From Candidatus Thiodiazotropha taylori (lineage in GTDB: Bacteria > Pseudomonadota > Gammaproteobacteria > Chromatiales > Chromatiaceae), in assembly GCA_019100305.1 (NCBI GenBank), contig JAHRHW010000118.1:1-10698 (forward strand): a stretch of DNA of 10,698 nt. Direction: 5' to 3'. Within the stretch, counting starts at the first letter, position 1; every line of letters starts with the position of its first letter. This document shows, in pieces, positions 1 to 6,453 of this stretch. The translations under genes were made by a program, and so were the position numbers. The notes beneath the pieces were generated by a model. The model saw nothing but the letters and a program-made list of their open reading frames with translations, did not search any database and had not been told where the DNA came from.

Positions 1-275
1 GACAGCGTCTGATCGTATCAGCCGACTGTCGACAGGGGCAGGCGGTCATTCTGGTTGAGGATGATGGTAGTGGTGTGCCTGAAAAAGAGCGCCTTCGTAT
101 CTTTGAACCCTTTGCCCGGCTCGATACGGCGCGTGATCGGGAGTCAGGAGGTGTGGGGTTGGGATTGGCCATCGTGCAGCAGATTGCCCGCTGGCATGGT
201 GGACAGGCATGGGTTGAAGACGCGGCCAGCGGTGGTGCCCGTTTTCTGATCAGCTGGCCGGTATCCCAGGATTGA
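1..275 (+). CDS. RstB-like sensor histidine kinase, C-terminal fragment
   Basis: This is the end of a histidine kinase gene that begins left of the window; the frame runs from base 3 to a TGA at 273-275, about 90 residues. It holds the second half of the HATPase ATP-binding domain: the G1 box (VEDDGSGVP), the F box (RIFEPFARLD) and the G2 box (GGVGLGLAIVQQIA). The end, with GGARFLISWP, closely resembles the C-terminus of RstB of enterobacteria (FEPFVRLDPSRDR, then GGARF.FSWP, from memory). The kinase would autophosphorylate on a histidine and pass the phosphate to an OmpR-family response regulator, whose gene is probably upstream outside the window. The His box and sensor domain are not visible, so its signal cannot be judged. 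A hairpin follows the stop, and the next gene is convergent. Confidence 0.9.
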   Translation, partial: QRLIVSADCRQGQAVILVEDDGSGVPEKERLRIFEPFARLDTARDRESGGVGLGLAIVQQIARWHGGQAWVEDAASGGARFLISWPVSQD

Positions 276-321
276 GCCTAGACCCAGCAGGGCGTATTGG
301 ATTCGTGTTAACAGGCCCTAG

Positions 322-349
322 CACAGACCCGGCTGGTGCCGGGCCTGTG
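322..349. terminator. Hairpin between convergent genes, possible bidirectional terminator
   Basis: Two 11-base arms (322-332 and 339-349) pair with one mismatch around a 6-base loop and are GC-rich. The hairpin sits between the stop of the histidine kinase gene (275) and the stop of the convergent DsrL-like gene (397). Neither side has a clean T run, so efficiency as an intrinsic terminator is uncertain. Position is the main support. Confidence 0.5.
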
Positions 350-396
350 TGGTGGTTGAAGTTGGGTGATTGGGTTTTCGATTTAATCAGTGTCCG

Positions 397-2328
397 TCAG
401 TACTGTCCCAGCCCCATCTCGATATAACCTGTGGGACAGACCTCTTTACAGATATGGCAACCGACACACTTGGCATAGTCGGTCTCCACATAACGTCCCA
501 TGACACGTTGATCCTTTTTCACCCGGGTGACCGCATCCTGCGGGCAGTAGATGACGCAGTTGTCGCACTCGAAGCAGAATCCGCAGCTCATGCAGCGTTT
601 GGCTTCGCTGACCGCTGACTCCTGACTCAGGCCAGTGAAGCGCTCGATCATGCTGCCCAACACGTTGGAGACATTGACATCCATCTCATCCCTGGCATTG
701 ACTGTCTCGTAGTCGAAGTGACCGGTGTAGAGGGAGTTGGTATTGATCACGTCTGCTTCGGCCCGGTTCTCAAAATTGTGTACAGACCATTTGGCACTGC
801 TGGTGCCCCAGGTCGAGCCATGCCTGTACTCATCCGGTGATAGAGATTTTTCATCCAGCTCCTGCAGCAGATTGAAGTGGTGGCCTTCCACCTTGGGTCG
901 GTCATCAAGCGACTCACCGCTGAGATATCTGTCGATTCCCTGGACGGCTACCGAGGCTTGACCAATTGCGGTGGTCAGCAGGTGGGGATCGATGGCATCA
1001 CCCGCGACGAAGTGACCCTGTTTCCCTTTCACCTGCATGGTTCGATCCGCATCGATCTGATTCCACTGGTTGGCGATCCCGTCGATGCCGTCGTAGTCAC
1101 CGGTCTGACCGGTGGCGGCGACAATCAGGGCGCACTCGATCTCGAAGGGTTCTCCATTGGCTTCCATTTTGCCGCTCGACCAATCCACCGGCTGGACCTT
1201 CAGGGCAGAGGCACGGCCCTGCTCATCCAGCACCACCTCAAGGGGAGCCAGACTGTCGTGGATCTCCACACCCTCAGTGATACAGGCCTCCAGTTCGTGC
1301 TTGGTACAGGGAGCCTTTTCGATCGGGCGACGGTAGACCAGCCAGCAGTCGGAGTCGGCGCGCAGTGCCGCCAGATCTTCCCGCTGAGAGCCCGAGCCAT
1401 CAAATACCGCCTCTGGGCGTTCCGGATGGTCGAGTTCGGCCACCTCTCCAATGCGTTTCGCAACCGCCGCCACGTCCATGGCGGTATCACCACCGCCGAT
1501 CACCAGGATACGACCATCGAGGTATTTCAGAGAGCCATCGTTGAAGGATCTGAGGAAGGTCATGCCATCGACGCAGTTGGGGGCCTCGCCACCTTCGACG
1601 CGCAGTGGTTTGCCGATCACCGTGCCAACGCTCCAGAAGATCGCGTCGTAGTCACGTTCCAGGGTTTCGACCTTTACGTTGTCACCCACCCGTGTGTTGA
1701 GTTGCACATCGATGCCGCCCAGGTCGAGGATGCGCTGGATCTCATCTTCCAGCACATCTCGCGGTATACGGTAGCCAGGAATACCGAATACCATCTGTCC
1801 TCCCAGTGCATCATGAGCTTCATAGATGGTTGAGTTGTGGCCCAGACGGCGTAGGAACAGAGCGGCGGCCAGCCCGGCAGGGCCTCCTCCGATGATGGCC
1901 ACCCGCTTACCCGAATCTGTCTCCGGTTTGTCGAAAGCGAGATTGTTTTGCCGCGCCCAGTCGCCGATGTACTGCTCGATGGAATTGATGCCGACAAAGC
2001 CATCAAGACTGTTACGGTTACAACCACTCTGGCAGGGGGCGGGGCATACCCGACCCATGATTGAGGGAAAGGGGTTGGCCAGGGTCATGCGCTCAAAAGC
2101 GTATTGCTGCCAGGGCTTGTCTGCCTGAGGCTTGTCCAGACCGCGTACGATCGACAGCCAGCCGCGAATATCATGACCGGATGGGCAGGCGTTCTGACAG
2201 GGTGGGGTGCGCTGGATATAGGTCGGGCAGAGGTAGGACTCGCCTTGATTGATCACATCGCTGTTCCAGTCGTAGTGTTCGTTGTCGCCGTCGTTATAAC
2301 GTCGATAAGTTGGATCGATGTCACTCAT
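397..2328 (-). CDS. DsrL/GltD-family NAD(P)H:acceptor oxidoreductase with C-terminal 2x[4Fe-4S] ferredoxin domain
   Basis: The 643-residue protein has an N-terminal Fe-S segment (C44, C48, then C95, C99, C103), an FAD Rossmann motif GGGPAG at 147-152, an NAD(P)H Rossmann motif GGGDTAMD at 278-285, and the second FAD motif VAGDAIDPH near 441-449. This is the layout of the glutamate synthase small subunit (GltD). Unlike GltD it continues through a linker (about 470-575) into a ferredoxin-like domain with two CxxCxxCxxxCP motifs (C585/588/591/595 and C621/624/627/631), preceded by extra cysteines C579 and C582. Length and layout match DsrL, the cytoplasmic flavoprotein that exchanges electrons between NAD(P)H and reverse dissimilatory sulfite reductase. 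No dsr genes adjoin it and no gltB is visible, so the electron partner is unknown. GGAG lies 10 bases before the ATG. A related ferredoxin:NAD(P)H oxidoreductase is the alternative. Confidence 0.88.
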   Translation of the reverse strand: MSDIDPTYRRYNDGDNEHYDWNSDVINQGESYLCPTYIQRTPPCQNACPSGHDIRGWLSIVRGLDKPQADKPWQQYAFERMTLANPFPSIMGRVCPAPCQSGCNRNSLDGFVGINSIEQYIGDWARQNNLAFDKPETDSGKRVAIIGGGPAGLAAALFLRRLGHNSTIYEAHDALGGQMVFGIPGYRIPRDVLEDEIQRILDLGGIDVQLNTRVGDNVKVETLERDYDAIFWSVGTVIGKPLRVEGGEAPNCVDGMTFLRSFNDGSLKYLDGRILVIGGGDTAMDVAAVAKRIGEVAELDHPERPEAVFDGSGSQREDLAALRADSDCWLVYRRPIEKAPCTKHELEACITEGVEIHDSLAPLEVVLDEQGRASALKVQPVDWSSGKMEANGEPFEIECALIVAATGQTGDYDGIDGIANQWNQIDADRTMQVKGKQGHFVAGDAIDPHLLTTAIGQASVAVQGIDRYLSGESLDDRPKVEGHHFNLLQELDEKSLSPDEYRHGSTWGTSSAKWSVHNFENRAEADVINTNSLYTGHFDYETVNARDEMDVNVSNVLGSMIERFTGLSQESAVSEAKRCMSCGFCFECDNCVIYCPQDAVTRVKKDQRVMGRYVETDYAKCVGCHICKEVCPTGYIEMGLGQY

Positions 2329-2351
2329 TCGTTTATCACTCCATTACAAAG

Positions 2352-2377
2352 CAGTGTGACGCTCTGTTTGCACACTG
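2352..2377. promoter_or_regulatory. Perfect 7-bp dyad upstream of the DsrL-like gene
   Basis: CAGTGTG (2352-2358) and CACACTG (2371-2377) form an exact inverted repeat around 12 bases, with half-sites about 19 bp apart centre to centre. It lies 23-49 bases before the start codon of the DsrL-like gene. It could be an operator for a dimeric regulator or a leader hairpin in the mRNA. No convincing -35/-10 pair was found on the - strand here, so the role is inferred from symmetry and position only. Confidence 0.4.
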
Positions 2378-2572
2378 AAGATCTGTAGACATGCCACGGG
2401 TTGGTCGTGCTTGGGTTCGGTGTTTTATGGATCAGATTCCGAACTGTTATTTTTGTTTTGGATTCTAATTTGTAAGTAATAAATCTATCTGGTTTGCGCT
2501 GTCATGGGTTAGTGAACCAATTGCCTTCCTCCAAGTAGATCAAAGCATTTTTAAGAGAGGCTTAAGTTTGGT

Positions 2573-2761
2573 GTGGATTGGATCACTATTGAGTCACTAC
2601 AAGCTGAAAAATCGAACTCCGTCACAGCTTCATCGGCCATGAAGCGGCTGAAAATATCCGAGGTAAAAAACATCCGGCAAGATATTACCAGCGTTGCGGG
2701 GATTTTGCCTGATGTTTTTAACTGGGATTGTCAGCTTTTATGTATACTCAATTTGAGATAA
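2573..2761 (+). CDS. Doubtful small ORF, 62 residues
   Basis: An open frame starts with GTG in the roughly 450-base gap between the DsrL-like gene and the acetyltransferase gene, opposite in strand to both. The predicted product is soluble and mixed-charge, with no motif I recognise. An AGAGAGG sequence lies about 12 bases before the GTG, longer spacing than usual for a ribosome-binding site. It could equally be chance or a remnant. The rest of this gap (2329-2572) holds the dyad at 2352-2377 and an AT-rich stretch around 2440-2560 that probably carries the promoter of the DsrL-like gene. Confidence 0.18.
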   Translation: MDWITIESLQAEKSNSVTASSAMKRLKISEVKNIRQDITSVAGILPDVFNWDCQLLCILNLR

Positions 2762-2778
2762 TAGCTCAGCCGCGAGGT

Positions 2779-3231
2779 TTATTTAAGTGGCTTAAGGAAG
2801 CAGACAATCCTTTCGGTTTCGATGAATCCGAGCTTTTTATGCAGCGTGATACTTGTCTGGTTGTGGCTCTCCGTATCACTGGCGATCTCCGCGAAGCCTT
2901 GCTTAGCGGCCCAGGATTCCGCTTGCTGTATCAGCGCTTTGCCGTAGCCTTTGCCACGATGCTCGGATTTGACGAACCAGCCTTCAATATAGGGCACCCT
3001 GGATGATCTGCTGCCTTCTGCAAAGTTGCGGATGTTAAGCTCGATAAACCCGGCCAGTTTCCGCTCGGCGATCTCAATCACAAAGGTCTCAACAATATCG
3101 ATCGATTCGCCGGCAAAGTATTCAGCAAGCTCTATTGGGTGTTGATCCTGATCCTTTGGCCAGAGTTGGCTTCTCATACTGATCCAGTCTGCCAAATCAG
3201 ATGCTTCGGCGGGGCGGATAATCATAAGCAT
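2779..3231 (-). CDS. GNAT N-acetyltransferase, AAC(6')-I aminoglycoside acetyltransferase homologue
   Basis: The 150-residue protein matches the small AAC(6')-I class (about 145 residues) end to end. Landmarks are DWISMRSQLWP (15-25), the SSRVPYIEGWFV strand (76-87), the acetyl-CoA loop RGKGYG (92-97), ASDT followed by N124 and H131, and the C-terminal GFIETERIVCFLK (135-147), which parallels the GFxETERVVYFxK ending of chromosomal AAC(6') enzymes (from memory). These cytoplasmic enzymes acetylate the 6'-amino group of aminoglycosides; a housekeeping amine substrate is also possible. The first ATG (3229-3231) has a poorly placed GAG only 2 bases before it. An in-frame ATG two codons in (3223-3225) has GAG 8 bases upstream and may be the true start. 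No integron attC site was recognised at either end, and GC content is lower than in the flanking operons. Confidence 0.85.
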   Translation of the reverse strand: MLMIIRPAEASDLADWISMRSQLWPKDQDQHPIELAEYFAGESIDIVETFVIEIAERKLAGFIELNIRNFAEGSRSSRVPYIEGWFVKSEHRGKGYGKALIQQAESWAAKQGFAEIASDTESHNQTSITLHKKLGFIETERIVCFLKPLK

Positions 3232-3338
3232 TGCTCGTTGTTGATGCTTTAAAATCTAAAGAACGTTCGACTAGCAGTCTATTCTTGGAGTCACTGCGGT
3301 TCTGTTAACTCAATATTAGCCAAGGAGAGGCAGAAAAG

Positions 3339-3363
3339 CCCCTCTCCCGCAAGGGGAGAGGGG
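3339..3363 (-). terminator. Strong hairpin with T run on the - strand
   Basis: A perfect 10-bp stem (3339-3348 with 3354-3363, C/T-rich against G/A-rich) closes on a 5-base loop. Read on the - strand it is followed at once by CTTTT. It lies about 170 bases past the stop of the methyltransferase gene and before the acetyltransferase start, so it would separate the two transcripts. The CCCCTCTCCC...GGGAGAGGGG sequence also resembles hairpins scattered in many proteobacterial genomes, so it may be a copy of an interspersed element. Confidence 0.6.
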
Positions 3364-3370
3364 AGCTAAT

Positions 3371-3430
3371 CTGTTGGTCTGTTTTTGCGTCCGGCAGGAC
3401 GTCTTAAAATCGTGTCAACAGACTCTACAG
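3371..3430. repeat. Nested imperfect inverted repeat (possible cruciform or structured element)
   Basis: An outer CTGT/ACAG pair (3371-3374, 3427-3430) and a 7-bp GTCTGTT/AACAGAC pair (3377-3383, 3417-3423) enclose an inner 5-bp hairpin CGTCC-GGCA-GGACG (3388-3401). The element stands next to the strong hairpin at 3339-3363, in the 300-base gap between the acetyltransferase and methyltransferase genes. No gene was seen in that gap; the function of the element is unknown. Confidence 0.35.
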
Positions 3431-3531
3431 AAACTAACTGAAATCAACCCAATTGCATCAAATGTAAGCACACTTAATGGCACGCCAGTGTCATAGAACA
3501 ATTCCAATCAGGGTTCATAGCATCAACCAAC

Positions 3532-4380
3532 TCAAAGTGTCACTTGGCAAAACAGGGTGTCGCTATTGAGTTCGAATGTGCCGTTGTCCGAGATCGCTGT
3601 CACTTCGGCGGTATGTTCTCTTTTAAATGCCTCCAACTGTTCAGGCTTGAGTTGATCAAGCAGTGATTTATAGGCGGCGCTGTTGAGCAGCTCCCACCAC
3701 TCATCGACCGACACCGGATAGCGAATCGGTTCTTCAATGATCACCAGATCCGCGTAATCAGAACTCTCCGCGAGTGTCTGCCAATTTTTGGCGGTTTTCA
3801 GTCGATCTTTTAACTCTCCAGGTGGAGATACGTCATACTCTGTTTTAAGGCGATGCAAAAACAGTTCAGCGTAGGGATTGAAGGCCGCGTCTGTAAAGGA
3901 GGAGCAGATCAATTGACCACCTGGCTTGACGGTTTTACAAATTGCCCTGTATGAGGCTTCCATGTCCGGGAAGAAAAACATGGCATAGCCGCAGGTGACT
4001 ACGTCGAATTTGCCCGCCGGGTAGCTCAGCTCATCCACATCGGATTGAATGAAGCGAATATTGGTGAGCTCCAGCTGTTGGGCTTTCTTACTCGCAATAT
4101 CGAGCATCTGCGTGGATAGATCGATGGCTTCGATCTGTGCGTCTTGATGACGGGTTGCTATTTCAATCGCCACACTGCCGGTGCCTGTCGATATATCCAG
4201 TACATGCAGCCCCTCAGCCGCAGGCAAAAGCTCAGCCAATCTTTTTGCGGAGATGCCAAAGAAACTGTTCTGGTCATATCGGCTTGAGACTTTATCAAAG
4301 GTGGTCTGCAGGGCCTGTTTGTACTCTATGGTATCCATCGATCTGCCGCTGTTGAGAGAGTTTTGATTTGTTGGCATCAA
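3532..4380 (-). CDS. Class I SAM-dependent methyltransferase, UbiE/Methyltransf_11 type
   Basis: The protein of up to 282 residues carries the Rossmann-fold methyltransferase motifs: motif I HVLDISTGTGS (59-69), the acidic ribose-binding end of strand 2 IEAIDLS (83-89), QSDVDEL (112-118), motif IV region FDVVTCGYAMFFFPD (125-139) and the post-motif VKPGG (151-155). This is the UbiE-like small-molecule family. The substrate cannot be read from the sequence, and the C-terminal 120 residues (with DEWWELL) look specific to a subfamily I do not recognise. The start is uncertain: the longest frame begins with TTG at 4380, followed directly by ATG at 4377 with only a weak GGA upstream. The ATG at codon 15 (4336-4338), just before the conserved TIEYKQALQTTFDKVSSRYD, is a good alternative. 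The gene is divergent from mipA across a shared 178-base promoter region. Confidence 0.85.
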   Translation of the reverse strand: MMPTNQNSLNSGRSMDTIEYKQALQTTFDKVSSRYDQNSFFGISAKRLAELLPAAEGLHVLDISTGTGSVAIEIATRHQDAQIEAIDLSTQMLDIASKKAQQLELTNIRFIQSDVDELSYPAGKFDVVTCGYAMFFFPDMEASYRAICKTVKPGGQLICSSFTDAAFNPYAELFLHRLKTEYDVSPPGELKDRLKTAKNWQTLAESSDYADLVIIEEPIRYPVSVDEWWELLNSAAYKSLLDQLKPEQLEAFKREHTAEVTAISDNGTFELNSDTLFCQVTL

Positions 4381-4461
4381 TCCATTTCAAGTGGAATGAG
4401 CAAATAATGTTAAGTCGACTTTTGGATTGCTGTTGCCAGATACAGTGGTGCTGTGATGATT

Positions 4462-4487
4462 GTTACAGAAGGATACATATCCAAACA
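4462..4487 (+). promoter_or_regulatory. Direct repeats at 10-bp spacing, RstA/OmpR-family-like site upstream of mipA
   Basis: GTTACA (4462), GATACA (4472) and CAAACA (4482) repeat with exact 10-bp spacing, the tandem layout used by OmpR/PhoB-family regulators. The stretch 4474-4487 (TACATATCCAAACA) agrees with the E. coli RstA box TACATNTNGTTACA (from memory) at 9 of 12 defined positions, and GTTACA is an exact half of that box. The repeats lie 16-41 bases upstream of a candidate -35. Binding is inference. Confidence 0.4.
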
Positions 4488-4502
4488 ATATCCCCACAGA
4501 CA

Positions 4503-4531
4503 TTAACACGCCGGTTTCTTAACCTGATGAT
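4503..4531 (+). promoter_or_regulatory. Candidate sigma-70 promoter of the mipA-macAB-type operon
   Basis: TTAACA (4503-4508, five of six to TTGACA) is followed after 17 bases by GATGAT (4526-4531, four of six to TATAAT). This predicts a start near 4538 and a short leader with AGGGAG at 4546-4551, 7 bases before the mipA ATG. The weak -10 would fit an activator-dependent promoter. Confidence 0.3.
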
Positions 4532-4558
4532 GTCAACAAAACAACAGGGAGCATCATC

Positions 4559-5365
4559 ATGTCAAACGAAAAGTCGGCGTTTAATGGACCCAGGCTGGTA
4601 GCAGCATGGATTCTTGCCTTTGGTTGCATTCTGCTACCCGGCCTCGCTGCAGCGGGTGAGTGGGCAGCCGGCATCAACCTGGGAGCAGGGCGTAATCCAG
4701 TCATTGGTGAAGACAACTATCTTGCGGCCATGCCGGTGATTGCCTATCGGGGCGAACGTTTCCATGCCAATCTGGGTAATCCCGGTCTCTCTTACTTCAA
4801 TGGCAGCACAGATTTCGGCGGTTTGGGTTACAGCTTGATTAAACAGGATAATTTTAAACTCGATCTGGTCGGGCGGATTCGCGCCATGGGGATTGATCCG
4901 GATGATAACGACGAGTTGCAAGGATTGGATGAACGTAAGCCGGGTTTCGATGTTGGTATCGATCTCCTCTGGGGCAGTGATCTGGGTGAGCTCAACGGTC
5001 AACTGCTTAGCGATGTCAGCAATCGGTCGAAAGGTCAGGAGCTGGTGGTCAGTTACGCCTATCCCCTGAAACATGGGGATTGGTCGTTCAGACCTGAGGT
5101 GGGTGTCAGTTGGCAGAGCAGTAGACTGAGCGACTACTACTTCGGGGTGGATGACGATGAGACGGGCGCCGGGCTGGAAAGCTATGAAGCCAACTCCACC
5201 GTTACACCCTTCCTGGGTATTCAGGCTGAGTATGCCTGGTCCAAGCAGGTACGCTTGATCGGTGGTGCCGGTATCGGTCGTCTGGGGGATGGAATCAGTG
5301 ACAGTCCAATCGTCGATGGACGCAATCTGGCCGGTGGCTTTGTGGGAGCGGTTTACCTTTTTTAG
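4559..5365 (+). CDS. mipA: MipA/OmpV family outer-membrane protein
   Basis: The 268-residue protein starts with a signal peptide: n-region to R12, hydrophobic stretch about 13-29, and a likely cleavage after the AAA at 30-32. The rest is a beta-barrel pattern ending in aromatic F268, as expected for outer-membrane insertion. The family signature near the C-terminus is clear: DYYFGVDDDE (192-201), then SYEANSTVTPFLGIQAEYAWS (208-228), and RLGDGISDSPIV (241-252). MipA of E. coli is described as a scaffold linking the murein hydrolase MltA with a synthase, and OmpV relatives are often found beside two-component systems. Here it is the first gene of an operon with an adaptor and ABC transporter, 11 bases before the adaptor start, so it may act as the outer-membrane part or accessory of an export system; that role is inferred. 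AGGGAG 7 bases upstream supports the start. Confidence 0.88.
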   Translation: MSNEKSAFNGPRLVAAWILAFGCILLPGLAAAGEWAAGINLGAGRNPVIGEDNYLAAMPVIAYRGERFHANLGNPGLSYFNGSTDFGGLGYSLIKQDNFKLDLVGRIRAMGIDPDDNDELQGLDERKPGFDVGIDLLWGSDLGELNGQLLSDVSNRSKGQELVVSYAYPLKHGDWSFRPEVGVSWQSSRLSDYYFGVDDDETGAGLESYEANSTVTPFLGIQAEYAWSKQVRLIGGAGIGRLGDGISDSPIVDGRNLAGGFVGAVYLF

Positions 5366-5376
5366 GTGGACTTTTC

Positions 5377-6453
5377 ATGCGACTGAAATCCATAGCAACG
5401 GGTTTGTTGATTCTTCTGCTCCCTCTCGGCCTGTTTCTGGCCGGGTTTTGGGATCAACCCAGGCCGATCGAAACCGTTCAGGTCGAGCGGGGTGATCTGT
5501 CTCTGCTGATCCGGGTAACCGGTGAGGTGATCAACGACCGCCGTGTGGAATTGACAGCGTTGGTGGATGGTCAGGTGATCAGCGTCGATGCTGGCGTCGG
5601 CGATCGGGTCAGTACCGGTCAGATACTGGCGAAGATGGACAATCGTGCCGCTGCGGCCAATCGTCAAAGGGCTGAGGCGTTTGTGCAGCAGCATGCGGTT
5701 TTACGTAAAGAGGCCGATTTGCGCTACCAGCGACTGAGCAAACTGGTTGCCAAGGGTGCTGTAACCGAGGAGCAGCTCGAGGATGCACAACTGGAGTGGC
5801 AGGCCGCCACTGCAGTATGGCAAGTGGCCAAGGCAGAACTGCTGCTGACAGAGGTGGCCCAGGAGTGGCAGGTGATCCGTGCGCCGTTCGATGCCGTGGT
5901 AGTGAAGAAATCCACCGAGATGGGGCAGTGGGTTGAGGCTGGCACCCCGCTTTTCTCCCTGGTGGCTCTGGATGGTTGGCAGATCGAGGCCCATGTGGAT
6001 GCAGTGGACAGTGGGCGCATCAAGCTCGGTCAGCCGATTGAGTTGAAATCCGATGCCTTCCCCGGAAAAAACTGGCACTCGGAAGTGAGTTGGATCGGAC
6101 CCAATGTGGAACAGGAGCAGGAGCGTCGACTCAACACCTTCAAAGTGCGGTTGGATCCGGGTGAGGCAGCGCCAGCACTGCTGTTGGGTCAGCAGGTGGA
6201 TCTGGAAATTCTGGTGGCGCAGCGACAGGGTGTGCTGAAACTTCCCTTTACGGCACTGAAAGAGGATCAGGAGCGGTTCCAGGTCGGGATAATCGAAGCA
6301 GGTCTTTTAAGTTACCGGGAGGTAGCGTTAGGCCTGCAGGGGGATAGTCATGTGGAGTTGCTGTCCGGCATCCAGGAAGGGGACAAAGTGGTGCTGCTGG
6401 AGTCTGCCAAGCTCGAGTCCGGAATTGCTGTGCAGGAGAGAACAGAGCAATGA
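5377..6453 (+). CDS. MacA/HlyD-family periplasmic adaptor (membrane fusion protein)
   Basis: The 358-residue protein has one N-terminal membrane segment (about 5-23) with a short cytoplasmic start. It then follows the adaptor order: the first half of the lipoyl/barrel-sandwich domain (about 46-88, with VDGQVISVDAGVGDRVSTGQILAKMD), a short alpha-helical hairpin (about 92-160), the second lipoyl half (about 165-196, IRAPFDAVVVKK and WVEAGTPLF), a beta-barrel domain (about 200-280) and a membrane-proximal domain. Such proteins bridge an inner-membrane transporter to an outer-membrane channel in the periplasm. The hairpin is short compared with adaptors that reach TolC by themselves. GGTGGA lies 6 bases before the ATG and overlaps the mipA stop codon by one base, and its own TGA overlaps the ATPase start (ATGA). 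It therefore belongs with the downstream ABC genes, and the partner substrate is unknown. Confidence 0.9.
   Translation: MRLKSIATGLLILLLPLGLFLAGFWDQPRPIETVQVERGDLSLLIRVTGEVINDRRVELTALVDGQVISVDAGVGDRVSTGQILAKMDNRAAAANRQRAEAFVQQHAVLRKEADLRYQRLSKLVAKGAVTEEQLEDAQLEWQAATAVWQVAKAELLLTEVAQEWQVIRAPFDAVVVKKSTEMGQWVEAGTPLFSLVALDGWQIEAHVDAVDSGRIKLGQPIELKSDAFPGKNWHSEVSWIGPNVEQEQERRLNTFKVRLDPGEAAPALLLGQQVDLEILVAQRQGVLKLPFTALKEDQERFQVGIIEAGLLSYREVALGLQGDSHVELLSGIQEGDKVVLLESAKLESGIAVQERTEQ

Noticed and set aside
877..1833. A 318-codon open frame on the + strand
   Set aside because: It is antisense to the well-supported DsrL-like gene, has no recognisable domain, and arises from codon bias of the real gene.
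2700..3300. Integron attC sites around the AAC(6')-type gene
   Set aside because: No paired RYYYAAC/GTTRRRY core sites were found at either end, so a gene cassette is not supported.
4625..4629. Possible lipobox (cysteine at residue 23) in the MipA/OmpV signal peptide
   Set aside because: The residues before the cysteine do not fit a good lipobox, and the hydrophobic stretch continues past it to a normal AAA signal peptidase I site.
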